Below are positions 1 through 13,095 of a stretch of 64,000 bases of DNA, piece by piece (the first letter of the stretch is position 1; each line of letters opens with the position of its first letter). A program made the translations under genes and the position numbers. The notes beneath the pieces were generated by a model, which saw nothing but the letters and a program-made list of their open reading frames with translations, did no database searches and was not told the DNA's origin. This stretch comes from Populus alba (lineage: Eukaryota > Streptophyta > Magnoliopsida > Malpighiales > Salicaceae). The stretch is taken from positions 14,972,333-15,036,332 of the forward strand of contig NC_133293.1 of NCBI RefSeq assembly GCF_005239225.2, given 5' to 3'.

Positions 1-600
1 AAAAAATAGAGCTACATGCTTTCTAATATTAGAATTTATTACATGACTATCACGTAACTCACAAATTCACACTGGAATTCGATGCGCTTTTAAAGTTATT
101 TAATGTCACATGCTAGCTAGGTTATAAATACTAATTTTAATCTGGATGGAAAAATAACATAACTTATAAAATGACTAATTTTTTTCATTAGTTTTCCTCA
201 GAAACTACCTGCATTCAATAAATTAAATAGATAAAAACTATTTACGCTTTGATCATTTAATAGCTTAGGACCACACACATCATTTTCTTTAACGAGGCCA
301 CCATTTCCCTGATGTTTAAAAATGCAGATGAAAACATTGAAAAGATGTAGACTGGTTTTAATTTTAGTTTTTTCGTCTCGAGAAAATAAAATATGGTGAA
401 TGTTGGTGTTTATTAACAGAAATTCCAAGTAGTTGTCAATAATCCCATAAATAGGGAACAAGCACACAAGAGCTGAGGATGAGGACAGAGGTGCATCGTG
501 CTGGTAATTTTCCACCACAAAGAGGGATGAATCCGTTACAAGCCAACCAAAATCCCACGACCCCACCACACCCTCTCACTTCCCAGCTACAGTATCCACA
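1..600. other. AT-rich intergenic DNA
   Basis: No coding region is supported. A minus-strand open frame at 198-569 has no recognisable motif and ordinary non-coding composition. The last 100 bases become less AT-rich just before the spliced locus that starts near 622, so they may hold its promoter or 5' leader. No clear TATA box was picked out. Confidence 0.5.
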
Positions 601-621
601 CAGTGAAAAGAAAACGAGTCA

Positions 622-1190
622 GTGAGAGAGAGTCCGAGCGTCAGCGATCAGAAAATTCCGAGGCGAAAGAAAACACTTTCACTTGAAGACCACGCCTCCT
701 TCATCGAAGATCCTTTCAATGATGTTGCTTTAACCACCGCCCGGATTTATCAGGTATCAGGATCCTTCCATTTTCTCTCAGCTTCTCACACCAACCAAAA
801 AAAACCTTATTTATCTTCCTAATTATTTTTCTTTTATTTTACGCAGATTGTTCTGATGCATGGATTCAGAAGAACACACAAGCGCTCCAAGGCACGTGAT
901 TTAACCTCTTCTCAATTGCTGCATTTTTCATTTTATTTTCTTAATTTTTAATTTTTAGAGCAGCACAGCGATCGACACTGGAAGACAATTTCTTACCGTA
1001 CGATGACGCATCACTCTCGCTCGGTGAAGCGAAACAAGACTTGGAATTTTTGAAATGGCAGGAGTGTTCAGACCAATCTATCGAGACCGTGCTTTTCAAT
1101 CACAAAACTAATGGTGAAGTCAAATCCAGCGGTCATGACGATGCTTTGAAGAGTTTTGTGCGGTCGTCGCAAGAAGAGGAGAAGATCTAG
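622..1190 (+). pseudogene. Spliced gene or gene fragment of unknown function, no initiator ATG
   Basis: Three segments can be joined by splice signals. The first (622-752) encodes SVSDQKIPRRKKTLSLEDHA followed by an acidic stretch ending in ARIYQ, before a GT. The second begins after TTACGCAG near 847 and encodes IVLMHGFRRTHKRSK. The third begins near 960 and encodes RSTLEDN, then SLSLGEAKQDLEFLKWQECS, to a TAG at 1188-1190. The alternation of basic and acidic blocks and the good frame continuity look like real coding sequence. No ATG is in frame before the first segment: a TGA lies at 604-606, and the frame opens only with GTG at 622. Either the start lies in an unseen exon or the copy is truncated. 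I do not recognise the family. Confidence 0.4.
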
Positions 1191-1379
1191 GAGGATGAGA
1201 GGTGTGAGTAGCATTGTGGATGATAGTGGTGCGATGCATGGGCGTCCTGGTAGCGGTACTGACGTGGCTATTGGCTGTGTAACAGTGGGGTCCGTCTTCG
1301 TATGTGGATACGGACGCTGGGAGTTCTGATTCGGTGTGGGCGAGAGCTAGTTGTCAATGTAAGTAAAAACTGAAAAAGA

Positions 1380-4300
1380 TTAATGATTTGCATGTTTAGA
1401 GTAGCGTTACCATAGGATTGGAGGGTTAGAGAGTAGCTGGTTGGTTGGTTGGTCTTTGTATCCTGGTCTCGTTTTCATTTTTCGCGTTTGCTCTTATTCC
1501 AGAGACTTAACATAAAATGAGTACCGTATTAATTTTTTTTTTAAAATAAAAAAACTAAAACGGACGGGTGATTTTCATTAGTTTAATTACTGTACATACA
1601 TTCAAAGTGCATACTGTTGATTACAACCGATTTTTTTCATTTTGATTTCCAAACTTTTTTTTTCTATCGATTGAGTCCTTCAATTGCAAAATTGATAGCC
1701 AATTATTTTTTGTTCGTTGAAATGAAGCAAAATTTAAAGAAAGAAAATCGGTTTGAAAAGGCATTAAAAATAAGTGGTGTGTTCGAAGTTGGCATGAGAA
1801 GTTCAATTTGATCCTCTAATTTTTTTAAATTATACCCTTTTTATCCCTTACTTTTTTTCAAATTCAATTTTATTACAAAAAATTATTGCTTTTATCTTTT
1901 AATCTTTAATTTGTGAAAGAAGAGGGGAGTATCACTGGATACATTATTCTAGTATAGAGAGAGTCATTATTTTCGTCAAACTATAAAAATGAGTGATTTT
2001 GGTGTGTTCAAGTTTTATTTGATAAAATGAGTATGATAATGGTTATTTTAAACTTTAATATCGTCTAAAATGTAAATCTAAGTCGACCTAAATCTAAGAA
2101 GAGTAATGACTTGTTTTCTACCTCAATAAGCAACACACCATCTAATTATTATTTTTAAAAAAAAATTGAGGTGAGTGATAGGTTATTCGCTTATGTCAAA
2201 ACCAGGCACGCAAGCCTTGGCTTTAAAATCACGCACTTGTGTTTTTCTTTCCAGAGACCTAGATGAGTGAGCCTGAGTTTTTTATGCGTTTTTTTTTATG
2301 AGTTTAGCCATAACATTAATTGTTTTTTTTTTTTTCGTTTAATGTATTTTTTGTCCCATGATTTCATCCTTTTTATTATCAATGGTGTAATTTTTTTATT
2401 TAAGTTTAAAAAATATAATATTATCATTTATTATCATTCATTTTTTAAAAAAATCATGTATGCTTTTTCTATCCCTGGATTAAAATAAAAGAGTTTTTTT
2501 CACAATAAAAAGCACTTTCCACATATAAACAAAGCATTATAGACAACTATAGTGTTTTTTTATGTTATTGCACAGATCTAGAGACAAATGATAACAAAAA
2601 AGAAAAGAAAATGTTGATAAAATCAAGTTACGAGTTTGACATTGACAAGTACGGACCTGGTATAAAGAGTTTAACAAGACAATTTCATTGACATTAAAAA
2701 AGATCACTATTGGGTCATGAAAGAGACCGCACTTGTTGTCTTAACCTTGATTGCCTCTTGACATGCTAGTTCTTGAAACACACATGTATGCATACGTGTG
2801 TGTGTTGCTTCCATTTTCTCTGTGTCAATTCGATTTAATCACAAAATCAAGTTTTTTTTTTATTTGGTCCCTAAATTTGTATGTCCCTTTAATCTAATCT
2901 TGAATTTCATCCAACTTATGGCTAAAAAAGGATTGATTAAGGCCTAACTAGAAAAAAAATAAGGGATATGATAATAAAGAGACTCATTGCCCAACTGAAT
3001 CACTTTGCTAGGATCATGTTCATGATCTAAGTTGTTAATTTGATGGCTTAACCTAATTTTGATCGGGGTTGATATGATAATATTTTTTTTATTTTTATTT
3101 TTATTTTTTTATAACTTTTCAATGTAGTTCCAGACTTAATCCAACCCTGAGTTCAATCAAAACTCTTCAAACCCTAACTAGAAAGAGAACAGGGAAGAAA
3201 AAAGAAAGAGACAAATTATCCAACTAAGTTAACTCATTGTTGATGTGTCTATTACTTGGATCATAAAATCTTATGTGTTAACTAGGGTTCAATATAATAT
3301 ATCATTGTCTTTTCATTTCACTTTTTATTTTTCTTTCTTGATTTAATCACTTGATAGTCTAATGTGTGGCATCTAGGCTAGGGTTAAATTAAAATAAATT
3401 TGAAGGAATAAAATTGAAAAGAGTTAAAGAAAATTCAAAACAAAATATATAGTAATTAAAAAATCGATGATTAATTTTTTATAATTTTTTAAAAATATAT
3501 TATATTCAAAATAATAAAAAAAAATTCTAGTAATTTTTTTTAGCTTAAAGTATTATTCATCGAATAACTTTTAAATGATAATGAAAAAGTTAAGAAAATA
3601 ATTTTTCTAAAAACCTTTTTTTTATGAAACAATCTGATCTGTGGTGCTTGAATGAGTTCTTCGTTGGTACCTCGAAGTAATATAAGATCACACGCCGAGA
3701 GAGGTTATGATCCACGTCAAGTTTATAAGCACTGAACAATTCAAACATAAATTCCTACTAGTATCCCTGGCTGAACCACAATTCGGTATATCACGAGCAG
3801 TTAGCAAAATGTGTTATGATAAAGTTTCATATGTGGATTCTTAAATTCAAGTGCGAAGTCTGTTTAATTTTTATATTTTAAAAATATTTTTTAAAATATT
3901 AAATTTTAAAAATAAAAAAATATATTAATATGTATTTTAATATAAAAAATTATATGAAAAAGCAATTATAATTACATTAACAAATACGCTTGAATCATGA
4001 TTAAAAAAAGAGAAAAAGAATCTCAAAGTGTTGATTTAGATGCCCTTCTCGTTATTATCTTAAACTCGAATTTAAATAGAGAATGCATACACCGAAAAAG
4101 AAAAAAGTCCGGTTAATGCCGGAGATGGAACAGAAAGAACTTTTAAAAACCGACGGAGAATATATATATATATATAAACTAATTAAATATGTAGAAGAAA
4201 AACGAAGGCACCCTATGTCCACACGTGTCCTGGACATAGATACTTAACAATTTTGTTTCTATTGCTTAGGTGGCCTGCACAAGATTATACGAAGCCCAGA

Positions 4301-5930
4301 CCACTTTTAAGTTTTAACTCTTTTTTTTTTTTTTTTAATCTTTCGGTCTGTGATAATAACAAGGGGGCCTCTCTCCAGGCGCAAAAAGCGTCCTTGTCTA
4401 ATAAAAAGGCGCGCCTGGCTTGTTTTCTTCCTTCTTCAGATGGCCATAAGAAACTCACGACACCAATCATCTGAGTTGTATCAATTTCAAAATATATGTA
4501 CTCAGTGGATATAAATTATTTATTTTCAAGAAATAGGACACGTGTTGGAACTATAATTAGCTAGAATTTCTGCTACATCCATGCGTCCAAGACGTCAGTG
4601 TTGGGACAAAAAAGACCAGTACGTGTCATATACATCTTTTGCATAACTCTTTTTTTTTTTTTTTGGACCTGGATATCAAACAGTGTTGCCTCTTTATTCC
4701 TTCTTATCCCCACGTACCACCTTGCTAAAACTCGGTGGTAACTCGCCAGGGAGAGTTAAAAACGAGTATAAAACACATTTTACTCCTACGCACAAAGACG
4801 AAAAAAAATCAAGTCTTAATTAGATTGTGCAAGTAAAGGGAAAATAAATAAATAATGAAAGCGTGCATGTTGGGATCTCGGAATTTGTTATTCTGCATGA
4901 TTTAGGATATATATATATATATATAGAATCCTAAAATCACCATATTAATTGTATTATCCAGAAAAACAAATTACTATCCGAAAAAAACACGACGTCGTAG
5001 CTAGTTATGCATCCTGACTCCCCTTTTTAGGGGGCTTTTTTCTTTTCTTTTTTTTTTTCGTTGGCGTATGCTAAAACATTGATAAAAGTTCAGTTTCATA
5101 GTATAAATTATATTTATACGTCTCTTCTCCATCACTCGTTTTCCTGACTTGCAGATGAAGTGTTTTTGACAGAACATTCAGGTCTCTGAGACGTGGGACA
5201 TGTACTTGACCATCCCTCACTTTTTTTTATCCTTCCTTCGTCTCCTCTCACATTATCTTTGCTAAAATATTTATACTTACACATTAGATAATATCAGTTA
5301 AAAAGGAGTGGTGCGAATGAATTGTAATCTCATGGATAAAGATTAAGGTCGGTTTTTTTTTTTTGTTTTAAAAAATATTTAATTTTTATTTATTTTAAAT
5401 TGATATTTTTTTGTTAGATCATTTTAATGGATTAATATAAAAAATAATTAAAAAAAAATATTATTTTAATATATTTCTAAATAAAAAACACTTTGAAAAA
5501 CAATTACAACTATACACTTAAACCCGTTATAAAAAATAATAAAATTGTAATATTTAAACTTGTAATTGCTCTAATTACTAAAACTATAATATCATATTAA
5601 ATAATTATTTTAGCTTAGAAATTTGAAATATTAAATAGTGTTTTAAAATAATTTTATATAACTCTATTGTATAAAGTGAAACATTTAATCATAATGTTCT
5701 TAAGAATAATATAGTGTAGTTCATTGTTTGATGGGCTCACATGAATTAAAACTATATGACAATTGGCACTTTATGCCTTCAACTGATTTGCATTATTTTT
5801 TAGCGTGTCTTTAATTAGTGGGAGGCCCGAGTTAAACACGTCACATTTTTAAATTACAATATTTTTTTACCATTTAAACAGAGCTAGACAAAAAAAAAAT
5901 GATGTAATCTGATGGAAAAGCATGGATATT
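1380..5930. other. Long AT-rich intergenic region
   Basis: About 4.5 kb of AT-rich DNA with many A and T homopolymers and short AT microsatellites (near 4151-4166 and 4907-4924). Open frames here are short, lysine/phenylalanine-rich and lack any domain signature. Copies of the dispersed AT-rich repeat described elsewhere occur near 3860-3980 and 5380-5545. Confidence 0.6.
5380..5545 (+). repeat. Dispersed AT-rich MITE-like repeat (copy)
   Basis: The segment has an ordered set of short blocks: ttagatcattttaatg, ttaatataaaaaataatt, tattattttaatatattt, aaaaaacactttgaaaa and caattacaactat. The same order recurs at about 11820-11965, 12700-12840, 17620-17760, 17850-18000, 18740-18850 and 60050-60140, and in reverse complement at 44060-44180. 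This indicates a dispersed family, probably a MITE. Terminal inverted repeats and target duplications were not resolved. Confidence 0.45.
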
Positions 5931-5935
5931 TTTAC

Positions 5936-6579
5936 CTGAAACTGGGCACGAAGTTGCTCAAAATCTATAAGAAATTGCTCATTTGTAGAAGGAAGCTCTC
6001 TACTGAGAGCAAGAACACGTTTTCCGGTCCCGTTCTTGAATTAAAAGTAATTTTGAATAAGTAATAATAATAAGAGAATAATCCTTAAATAAAATATAAA
6101 TTTAAAAACCATAACGGCTCGTGAACTGAACCATCAGGTTCTTAGAGGCTGCTTCCACGTCAAACAAGAATTAAAAAGTATTTTATATTTAAAGTATAGT
6201 TTAATTAGTTTGATTATAGATTTATTTTTCTAGAAATTATTAATTCGAGTCTTATAAAAAATTATTAGAATTTACATGATAAATAACTTTGTAACTCGTA
6301 AAATTAATCGAATTATATTCCATCTCATTTGAATATAAATAAAAAAGTGAATTAAAAAGTATTCATGACTAATATTTTCATTTTATTTTTTGAAGATGAT
6401 TGATGGGATTGAGAAGAAAACTGAAAGAGATTATCTATGCCCAAATAGATACTGAAGAGATCGACGATGATAGCTCGAGCTCGGCGGAATTGGTAATCAC
6501 ACGGGGAGACATCAACTACTGCTAGTGGTGTCGTTGTTGTTACCGCCATAGCCACTACTAATCTTTGGTTTCGGTACAT
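5936..6579 (-). pseudogene. MED23: Mediator subunit 23 (MED23) 5' gene fragment
   Basis: Two minus-strand segments resemble the N-terminus of plant MED23, a large Mediator subunit linking activators to RNA polymerase II. The first, from an ATG at 6579, encodes a short leader and then YQFRRARAIIVDLFSIYLG. The second, about 6033-5936, encodes GKRVLALSRELPSTNEQF and then a short stretch ending in FEQLRAQFQ, before a GT donor (gtaaaa). In the family these blocks are adjacent and near residues 20-90 of a protein well over 1000 residues long. The DNA below 5936 is AT-rich and shows no further exons, so only the extreme 5' end is here. The residues normally between the two blocks were not found. Identification is from memory of the family, and either block alone would be weak. 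Confidence 0.6.
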
Positions 6580-8448
6580 TTTATCATGCGCAGGGTGAGA
6601 CGACTATAGTGGGAGAGAATGAATCCTAAGCTCTCTCTCTCTCTCTCTCTAGTTTATCCTTTCGGGTTTTTTTCCAGCCCCGACCCGAATATGAACCGGG
6701 TCTGTATGATTATTCATGGGATGTGGGTGGAACCACCATCGCTATCGATCCCTCAAATCATATGGATTCTTTAAACGAGCTAGAAAGTTACAAGACAAAA
6801 AACCAATCATGGAAGCGAGACTACTTTGCAAAAACAGCTGGGATCTGAATGAAGTAGCAAATCATGGGGTATGGAAAGGCATCATAAGTATGCCCTGAAT
6901 GATTGATACATATTCCTTCCATGGCCTACCTGTTTCACATGGTTTTCTATATGAATTTCTTGGGCTTTTTGCTGTTTGCTCCATCAATCAGTGTGGCAGC
7001 AGAGAATAAAACAGCAAAAACAACAAAATGAATAATAACAAATGAATACCACAATGCGCACATCATTGGTGGCACTGCCACTAACCTAGCCGACATCTCG
7101 TTTGGAAACGCCAGGAAAGAAGAAGCTTTCTTATGTGTTTTCACACTCTTGACAGAACACCGCTTACCGAAAAGTATAATATATTAATGATTATATGCCC
7201 AGAAAGATTTATCCTGTTTTCATTGTTCTATACTGGGTTTAATTTAACGAAACAAATTGTTTCTATAGCTATTTTTTGAGACTGTCACAGTTATCATATT
7301 TATGAGAATCGTTTCCAGATCTTCTCGCAATTCATGAAGTATTTTAAAGTTAACCTATGACACGACCTCCCTTCTTACATAAGTTATTGTTATTTAAAAG
7401 AATGTGATCTGATTTACTAACTAGAGATAAATATTAAATAGCTATAATTCTACTTGCAAACGTCGAGGAAGTGGGTATACAACAAACCTTCCACACCATC
7501 AATTAATATTCTGTCTTTGTAATTATTAACAGTTTGTTTTATAAGTGGGACTCGAACTTGAGTCCCAATCTCTCTTATTTTACAAAACCATCGACAAATT
7601 ACTTGGACAAAACTTTAAAAGGGCCCTGCATGATTTTGAGCAGCAGCAAAAGCAAGATTATCAAATATATATGAAGTGTAGGGTAATGCAATTATTCCCT
7701 TGTACCGCATAACAAGAACTCAAATACCAGAAGTTTTTTTCATAAAGACATCTGCTGTCTATCTTTTGAGCTTCATACATATTATATATGTATGTGTGAA
7801 TAGATCAATGGATGAATAAGCCCCTGAGCTGGTTTAATGACAATTAATTGTGCCTTTTGTGTGGATAGATTAATGGGATAAAGAAGACCAGTATAGAAAT
7901 TAAGCAGCCACCATATAATTGTGCCCGTGTTTCTGTTTGTTTTATGAGGGACTACAAATCTTATGTCCTCATTTCAACTGACATGGAAAAAGTAAATAGA
8001 ACATAGAATGATTACAAAGATTCAGAGATTCTGGGAATCATTTTGGTAACATTATTGTTCCGTTTTTGTGACACAGCATACATGCATATTGATAGTTTAC
8101 TACTTATCGTCCTAAATATTAACCTAACTAGTTAAAAAACCATATAGGTGGATTTATGGCATCCCGACCACACCAACAGTGTACGCAGTCATGGTGAAAC
8201 TGGACGGTGTAACATTGACAGAGCCAGCTAGAAACAAACAAAAGGGCATAGATATATGTAAGAGAAAGAAGAAGTTAAATTAAATAAAGAAACAAATAGG
8301 ACTTCTTCATTATATAAGAAAGTAATTGAAGAGGAGCTAGGCTGTGGCAGCTAGCCTATTCAAGAAAGATTCAAACCATTGAAACAATTTTATTTCCCAT
8401 TTGAGATCGAGTAACAAGTTATACTTGCTTTCTTTTTAGCCAAAGATC
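6580..8448. other. Intergenic region upstream of the HLS1-like gene
   Basis: It contains a 20-base CT microsatellite (about 6631-6650), a short open segment near 6677-6846 treated as a finding, and a 36-codon hydrophobic open frame starting near 6922. No gene is supported. A TATATAA at 8311-8317 lies about 135 bases before the HLS1-like ATG and is the best TATA-box candidate. Confidence 0.5.
8311..8317 (+). promoter_or_regulatory. Candidate TATA box of the HLS1-like gene
   Basis: TATATAA stands 132 bases before the ATG at 8449, a plausible distance for a plant TATA box plus a 5' leader of about 100 bases. It is supported by position and consensus only. Confidence 0.35.
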
Positions 8449-10587
8449 ATGAGTGGCAGTATAGAGAACAAGGTTGTAATAAGGGAATACAATGAAGACA
8501 GGGATATTAAAGTGGTGGGGAAGCTTGAGAGGAAGTGCGAGATAGGATCTAATAAGGAAGTCTCCATTTTCACCAACATGATGGGCGACCCTCTATCTAG
8601 GATTAGGTTCTATCCTGTTCATGTTATGCTGGTGGGTGAACTACAGCTACGGATTCTCTCTTTCCATTACTAGCTTTCTCCAAATCAAAGTATAGGGAAT
8701 ATGATCTAGCTAACCTATAGTGAAATATTGATCATTTGTCTTTCTTCAACCTTTCTCTCTACAATCAAGGAAATTGACTCCCATGTCCCCCATAAGACAT
8801 ATGTAGCTAGCTTTCTTGATTGCTAACTAGCTACTTGACCACTGATATGCTTGAAATGGCCTACAGGTTGCCGAGCTGCGTGAAAATGGGGAACTTGTCG
8901 GTGTAGTTAAAGGATGCATCAAATGTGTGGGGACTAGATTTGGAGCATCATATGTAAGGTTGGGCTGCATCCTAGGCCTTCGAGTTTCTCCTAGACATCG
9001 GTATCTCTCTCTCCCCCGCTATTATCTGAGTATAGTTGCAAGTTGACTGCTTTTTTCATGGTTAGTTTCCTGAACAAGGGAACCTATGTTGAGGATGTTG
9101 AAAAATTTGGAAAAGCTAATTAATTTGTTGCAAATATCATCGAACTTATTTTTCATAAAACCATCATGATATATAGTTTATCATCTTCTTATTTGTTCAA
9201 GTATCTTGATAAAGATAATCCCATCAATATTGAAAGCTAACGGAATACTAGCAGGCTTAAGCAATTAATAATCTCGAACAACAAAGAAGAATTTTATTTT
9301 TTTATAAGCCAAGATGTAGAACACAAACACATGCTCGTGACTTGTGAGCATCCTCGTGCATGGAGATAGGAAGTAAGCAGCTACTTGGCTTCTTTTTGTT
9401 CTTAATAAGGTGAAAAGAGCAGATTTGAAACGAAATTCTACTTTGTCTTAATTTCCTGCTTTGTATGGATAGTCCCAGTTGATAACCCGTTTGCTTAGTT
9501 AATATAAAGATACTTTGAGAATAATCTATCTTATTTTTCCCTCATAATGTCATACTTCCTTGCCTGTGTTCTTTGTTATAATGTTTACACTAACAAGATG
9601 AGATTACGTTGGAGAAATCAAAGACATTCGATGATGCATACATAGTATACGTTAATTTGCTTGCATTATGCTAATTTATGAACGTGTACATTTGTGCAAC
9701 CTAATTAATGCAGACGAATGGGGATCGGGCTGGAACTTGTCAAGTCAGTTGAAGAATGGCTGATAGGAAATGGGGCACACTATACTTTCCTAGCAACTGA
9801 GAAGAACAACGTGGCCTCTACGAATCTCTTCACTTCCAAGTGCAATTACGTGAACTTTACCTCGTTGGTCATATTTGTTCAACCAGCCAGTCTTCCTGTA
9901 AAGGGCCTGTCTCAAGACATAAAAATAGAGAAGCTGCAAACAGACCAGGCCATTTATCTGTACAACAATAAGTTCAAGAGCAAGGACATATATCCAACCG
10001 ACGTTGATGCTATCTTGAAGGAAAAGCTGAGCATTGGTACATGGGTATCTTATTTCAAAGAAGAGGAATGGATTAGTTTGCACAGTAACGAAAGGAATGA
10101 AGACATCATCACCAGAACTCCAAGTTCTTGGGCTATGTTTAGCATTTGGAATTCTTGTGAGGCATACAAGCTTCATATAAGAAAGTCTCACCATCCGTTC
10201 AAGTTTTTCCACGCAACTTTAAGCCATGCAAGAGACAAGATTTTCCCTTGCCTTAAATTCCCAATATGTCACTCGCTACAGAAACCATTTGGGTTCCTCT
10301 TTCTGTTCGGGCTTTATGGAGAGGGAGAGAGGCTCCAAGAGCTCATGAAATCCATATGGAGCTTCGCATCAAGATTGGCTGAAAATGTGAAGGACTGCAA
10401 GGTTATTATTAGTGAGCTAGGGGTCTCTGATCCTCTAATAGAGCATGTGCCCCAAGAATCCTCCATGTCCTTCATCAATGACCTCTGGTACCTGAAGAAA
10501 GTGAATGACATCGCCGATGACAGCGAGGAACCCGTGGTCATGGGGCAAGTAACAGGGAATGTATTTGTTGATCCAAGAGACTTTTAG
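8449..10587 (+). CDS. HLS1: HOOKLESS1-like GNAT N-acetyltransferase
   Basis: Three exons, 8449-8631, 8867-9000 and 9714-10587, join with GT-AG borders and matching phase into 396 codons plus stop, close to the roughly 400 residues of Arabidopsis HLS1. The N-terminal half is a GNAT fold: VVIREYNEDRD starts the first strand and YVRLGCILGLRVSPRHRRMG carries the conserved block. R-R-M-G-I-G, formed across the exon 2/3 junction, is the acetyl-CoA pyrophosphate-binding motif (R/Q-x-x-G-x-G/A). The C-terminal half (from about residue 150) is the plant-specific HLS1 region and ends in FVDPRDF. HLS1 acts in apical-hook formation downstream of ethylene and in auxin-related differential growth. Several HLS1-like paralogues exist in plants, so orthology is not claimed. 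The ATG is the first in frame. Confidence 0.88.
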
Positions 10588-13095
10588 CACACTGTATAAC
10601 CTTAATAATCTTAAAACCTGGAGTTGCATAACTTGGAGCTAGCTAGGTGCTAGAGCTTCGTGCTGTTGCTCTACATGTTTTTTCGTCGTGTTGAGTTTGT
10701 TTCTGTCATGCCTAGTACTTCACACTCTAGAAAACGGCATGTGTGCATACTAGTGCTGAAGAAGTCTGTTTAAGTTAAATAATACTATCATCATGAATGA
10801 GCTCAAACACTACTGGCAGGTTGATGAAGCTATGGGCGAGCAATTTGGTTTTAAATTGAATATTTTGGTTTCAAATTTTAATCATGAAACTAAATCCATC
10901 CGAGTGGTTTGTTCAAAGCTTGCTTGATTTTGGTTATAGTGTTCTTGAGCCTTTAATTTTGGTTATAGTTCATGATGTCACTCCCCCAACAGTGCCATTA
11001 TAATGAAGAAGTTCCATGGAGAGATGAATCCACTACGTACGAGGGGAGTGGCATTATAAATTAATATAATGGCGTCATCAGCACCCCAAATCAACCCCCG
11101 ACATTTATAATAATTTCATTTTGTCCATTATTTGATACTTGTACTCTTTTCAAAAAAATTATTGAAGTTTTGTACTATTTTTTGTATTCATCAAGTCTCT
11201 TGATCGATCATGTATTTTATTTTGTTACGGCCGTCTCTCCATTTTAATATCATTAAATTATTTCTGGATATTTTTTTTATAAGTCGTTATGATAATTTGA
11301 AAATAATAATATACAAAAAAAGGAAAAAAAAAACTAACATGCAATTAAAACAAAAACAAAACAGAGTAAAAATATGTTTTTTTGTCAAAATTAATGTGAA
11401 AACAATAGTAATATCGAATAGGAACTAATTATTTCTGTCAAAGAAGAAAACATGGTGCAGTTCCTAGTTTTTCTTGGTTTTTTTCTTAAGAGAACAGCCT
11501 AATTTTTCACTTTTGAATTGGTCAAAATATTGAGAATTTTCTTAATGACTAGACCCAATAACTAGTTGATCTATGGTTGATCAATATCACATACCATCAT
11601 GTTTTTGTTTTTATCAATGGCTTGTTTCATTTCCTCCCTTATTTTATGTATTAGTTTATTATTCTTAACTTGTAATGACAATTTTTTTTTTTTATAAAAA
11701 AACTCTTTACAATTACAATTTTACCAAGATGGGTCGCATATTTCAATGTCATTATTGTAACTTCGACTCTGTTTGTTTTTTGCATTATAAAAATTCTTTT
11801 TGAAAAAATTAAAATTTTTATTTGCTTTAAAATAATATTTTTTTTGATATTTTTAGATTATTTTAATGTTTTAATGTTAAAAATATATATATTTTTTAAA
11901 AATATTATTTTAATATATTTTCTAATAAAAAATACTTTAAAATACAATCATAATCATACCCTCAAATACAACACAGTTGAGGACATGTATTGCATGGTTG
12001 GATGCATGCATGATGCACGTGAGTTCAAATCCAACTCGGAGCTAGGTTGAAGGGAGATGATTCATGTAAATCTCCTTGTCGTGATGATTATTAGTAAATG
12101 ATTTGTCTTCGATGCCGATGGGACTAACCTAGTGAGTTGAATCTCGGTTAAGCAAGAGTGAATGCGGGGATATAGTACAAAATCGCAGCACACGCATCCA
12201 ATTTAGTTGATCAAATAATAATTACTTCATGAAAACCATATAAAAATAACAATAATTATTTTTTTAAACTCTAATAGAATATTCATGTTCAATTTCTTTA
12301 CAATTTATTGTGTAACAGACATCTATAAAATTATTAAAAACTTTATTGCAAATATAATCATAAAATCTCTCATCTCATATTTAAAAAGTATGGTATACTC
12401 AGATAAGTAATAAGTTTTTAATTGACTTTTTAAGTATTAATTTAAATAAAGATTAATTATCTCAATTAAGACTGGCACTTTCTAGGAGAGAAAAACCCAA
12501 GTTCTCACGCCTAGCACTTGTTTTTATATATTGAGTGGACGACGCTTCATGTGCTTGATATAAGAATATCGCAACACATAGCATGTAATCAACTACAATA
12601 ATTTGTTAGCCATCTCGGATTGCTGAAAAAGGAGTGTTTTTTATTCTAAAAACTCAGTTTTTACTTTTTAGCTTTTTTTATTGTTTGTTTTTGTGTTTCA
12701 TTAAAAAAATTGATTTTTTAATTTTTGTTTTAATATTTTCAAATCATTTTAACATATTAATATAAAAAATAATTTTTAAAACATAAAAATTATTTATTTT
12801 AAAATAAATAATATTTTAAAAAACAATTAGAAAAGAAAACACTCGGAAACATCATAAAAAGTTACAGCGGGAATCATTGCTTTTATAAAGTAAAGCCATT
12901 TCAATTCAATTATAGTACAAGTTAATTATATTCCTGTGGAAGTGGAACAGCCGAAAGCTTGCACATCTTTTCTTCCTTTTCAAAAAGGAATAAACCTAGA
13001 AACCTTAACTTAGAAGGAGAACAGATTTTGGGCTTTCATGAGCTAGTATGAAACAGGCATAGCGATATTCGTTTTTGAAGCAACAAACTCTGAAG
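10588..13095. other. AT-rich intergenic region with MITE-like copies
   Basis: No gene is supported. Two copies of the dispersed AT-rich repeat lie near 11820-11965 and 12700-12840. A segment at 12030 contains gttcaaatcc, which resembles a Pol III B box but has no convincing A box. Confidence 0.5.

Noticed and set aside
4140..4170. AT microsatellites here and near 4907 as replication or matrix-attachment signals
   Set aside because: Simple (TA)n runs are common in plant intergenic DNA and nothing else supports a function.
4253..4474. Overlapping open frames on both strands around aggcgcgcctgg
   Set aside because: The frames arise from a GC-richer patch and contain phenylalanine/lysine runs. 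No homology is recognised.
6922..7033. 36-codon hydrophobic frame MAYLFHMVFYMNFLG as a small secreted peptide
   Set aside because: It has a signal-peptide-like start but almost no mature part, and there is no support beyond hydrophobicity.
7530..7600. Minus-strand gttcgagtccc resembling a Pol III B box, possibly a tRNA or SINE
   Set aside because: No matching A box, no cloverleaf and no recognisable SINE body. One short motif is not enough.
12000..12060. gagttcaaatccaactc as a tRNA T-arm
   Set aside because: The arm pairs, but no acceptor stem, D-arm or anticodon arm can be drawn around it.
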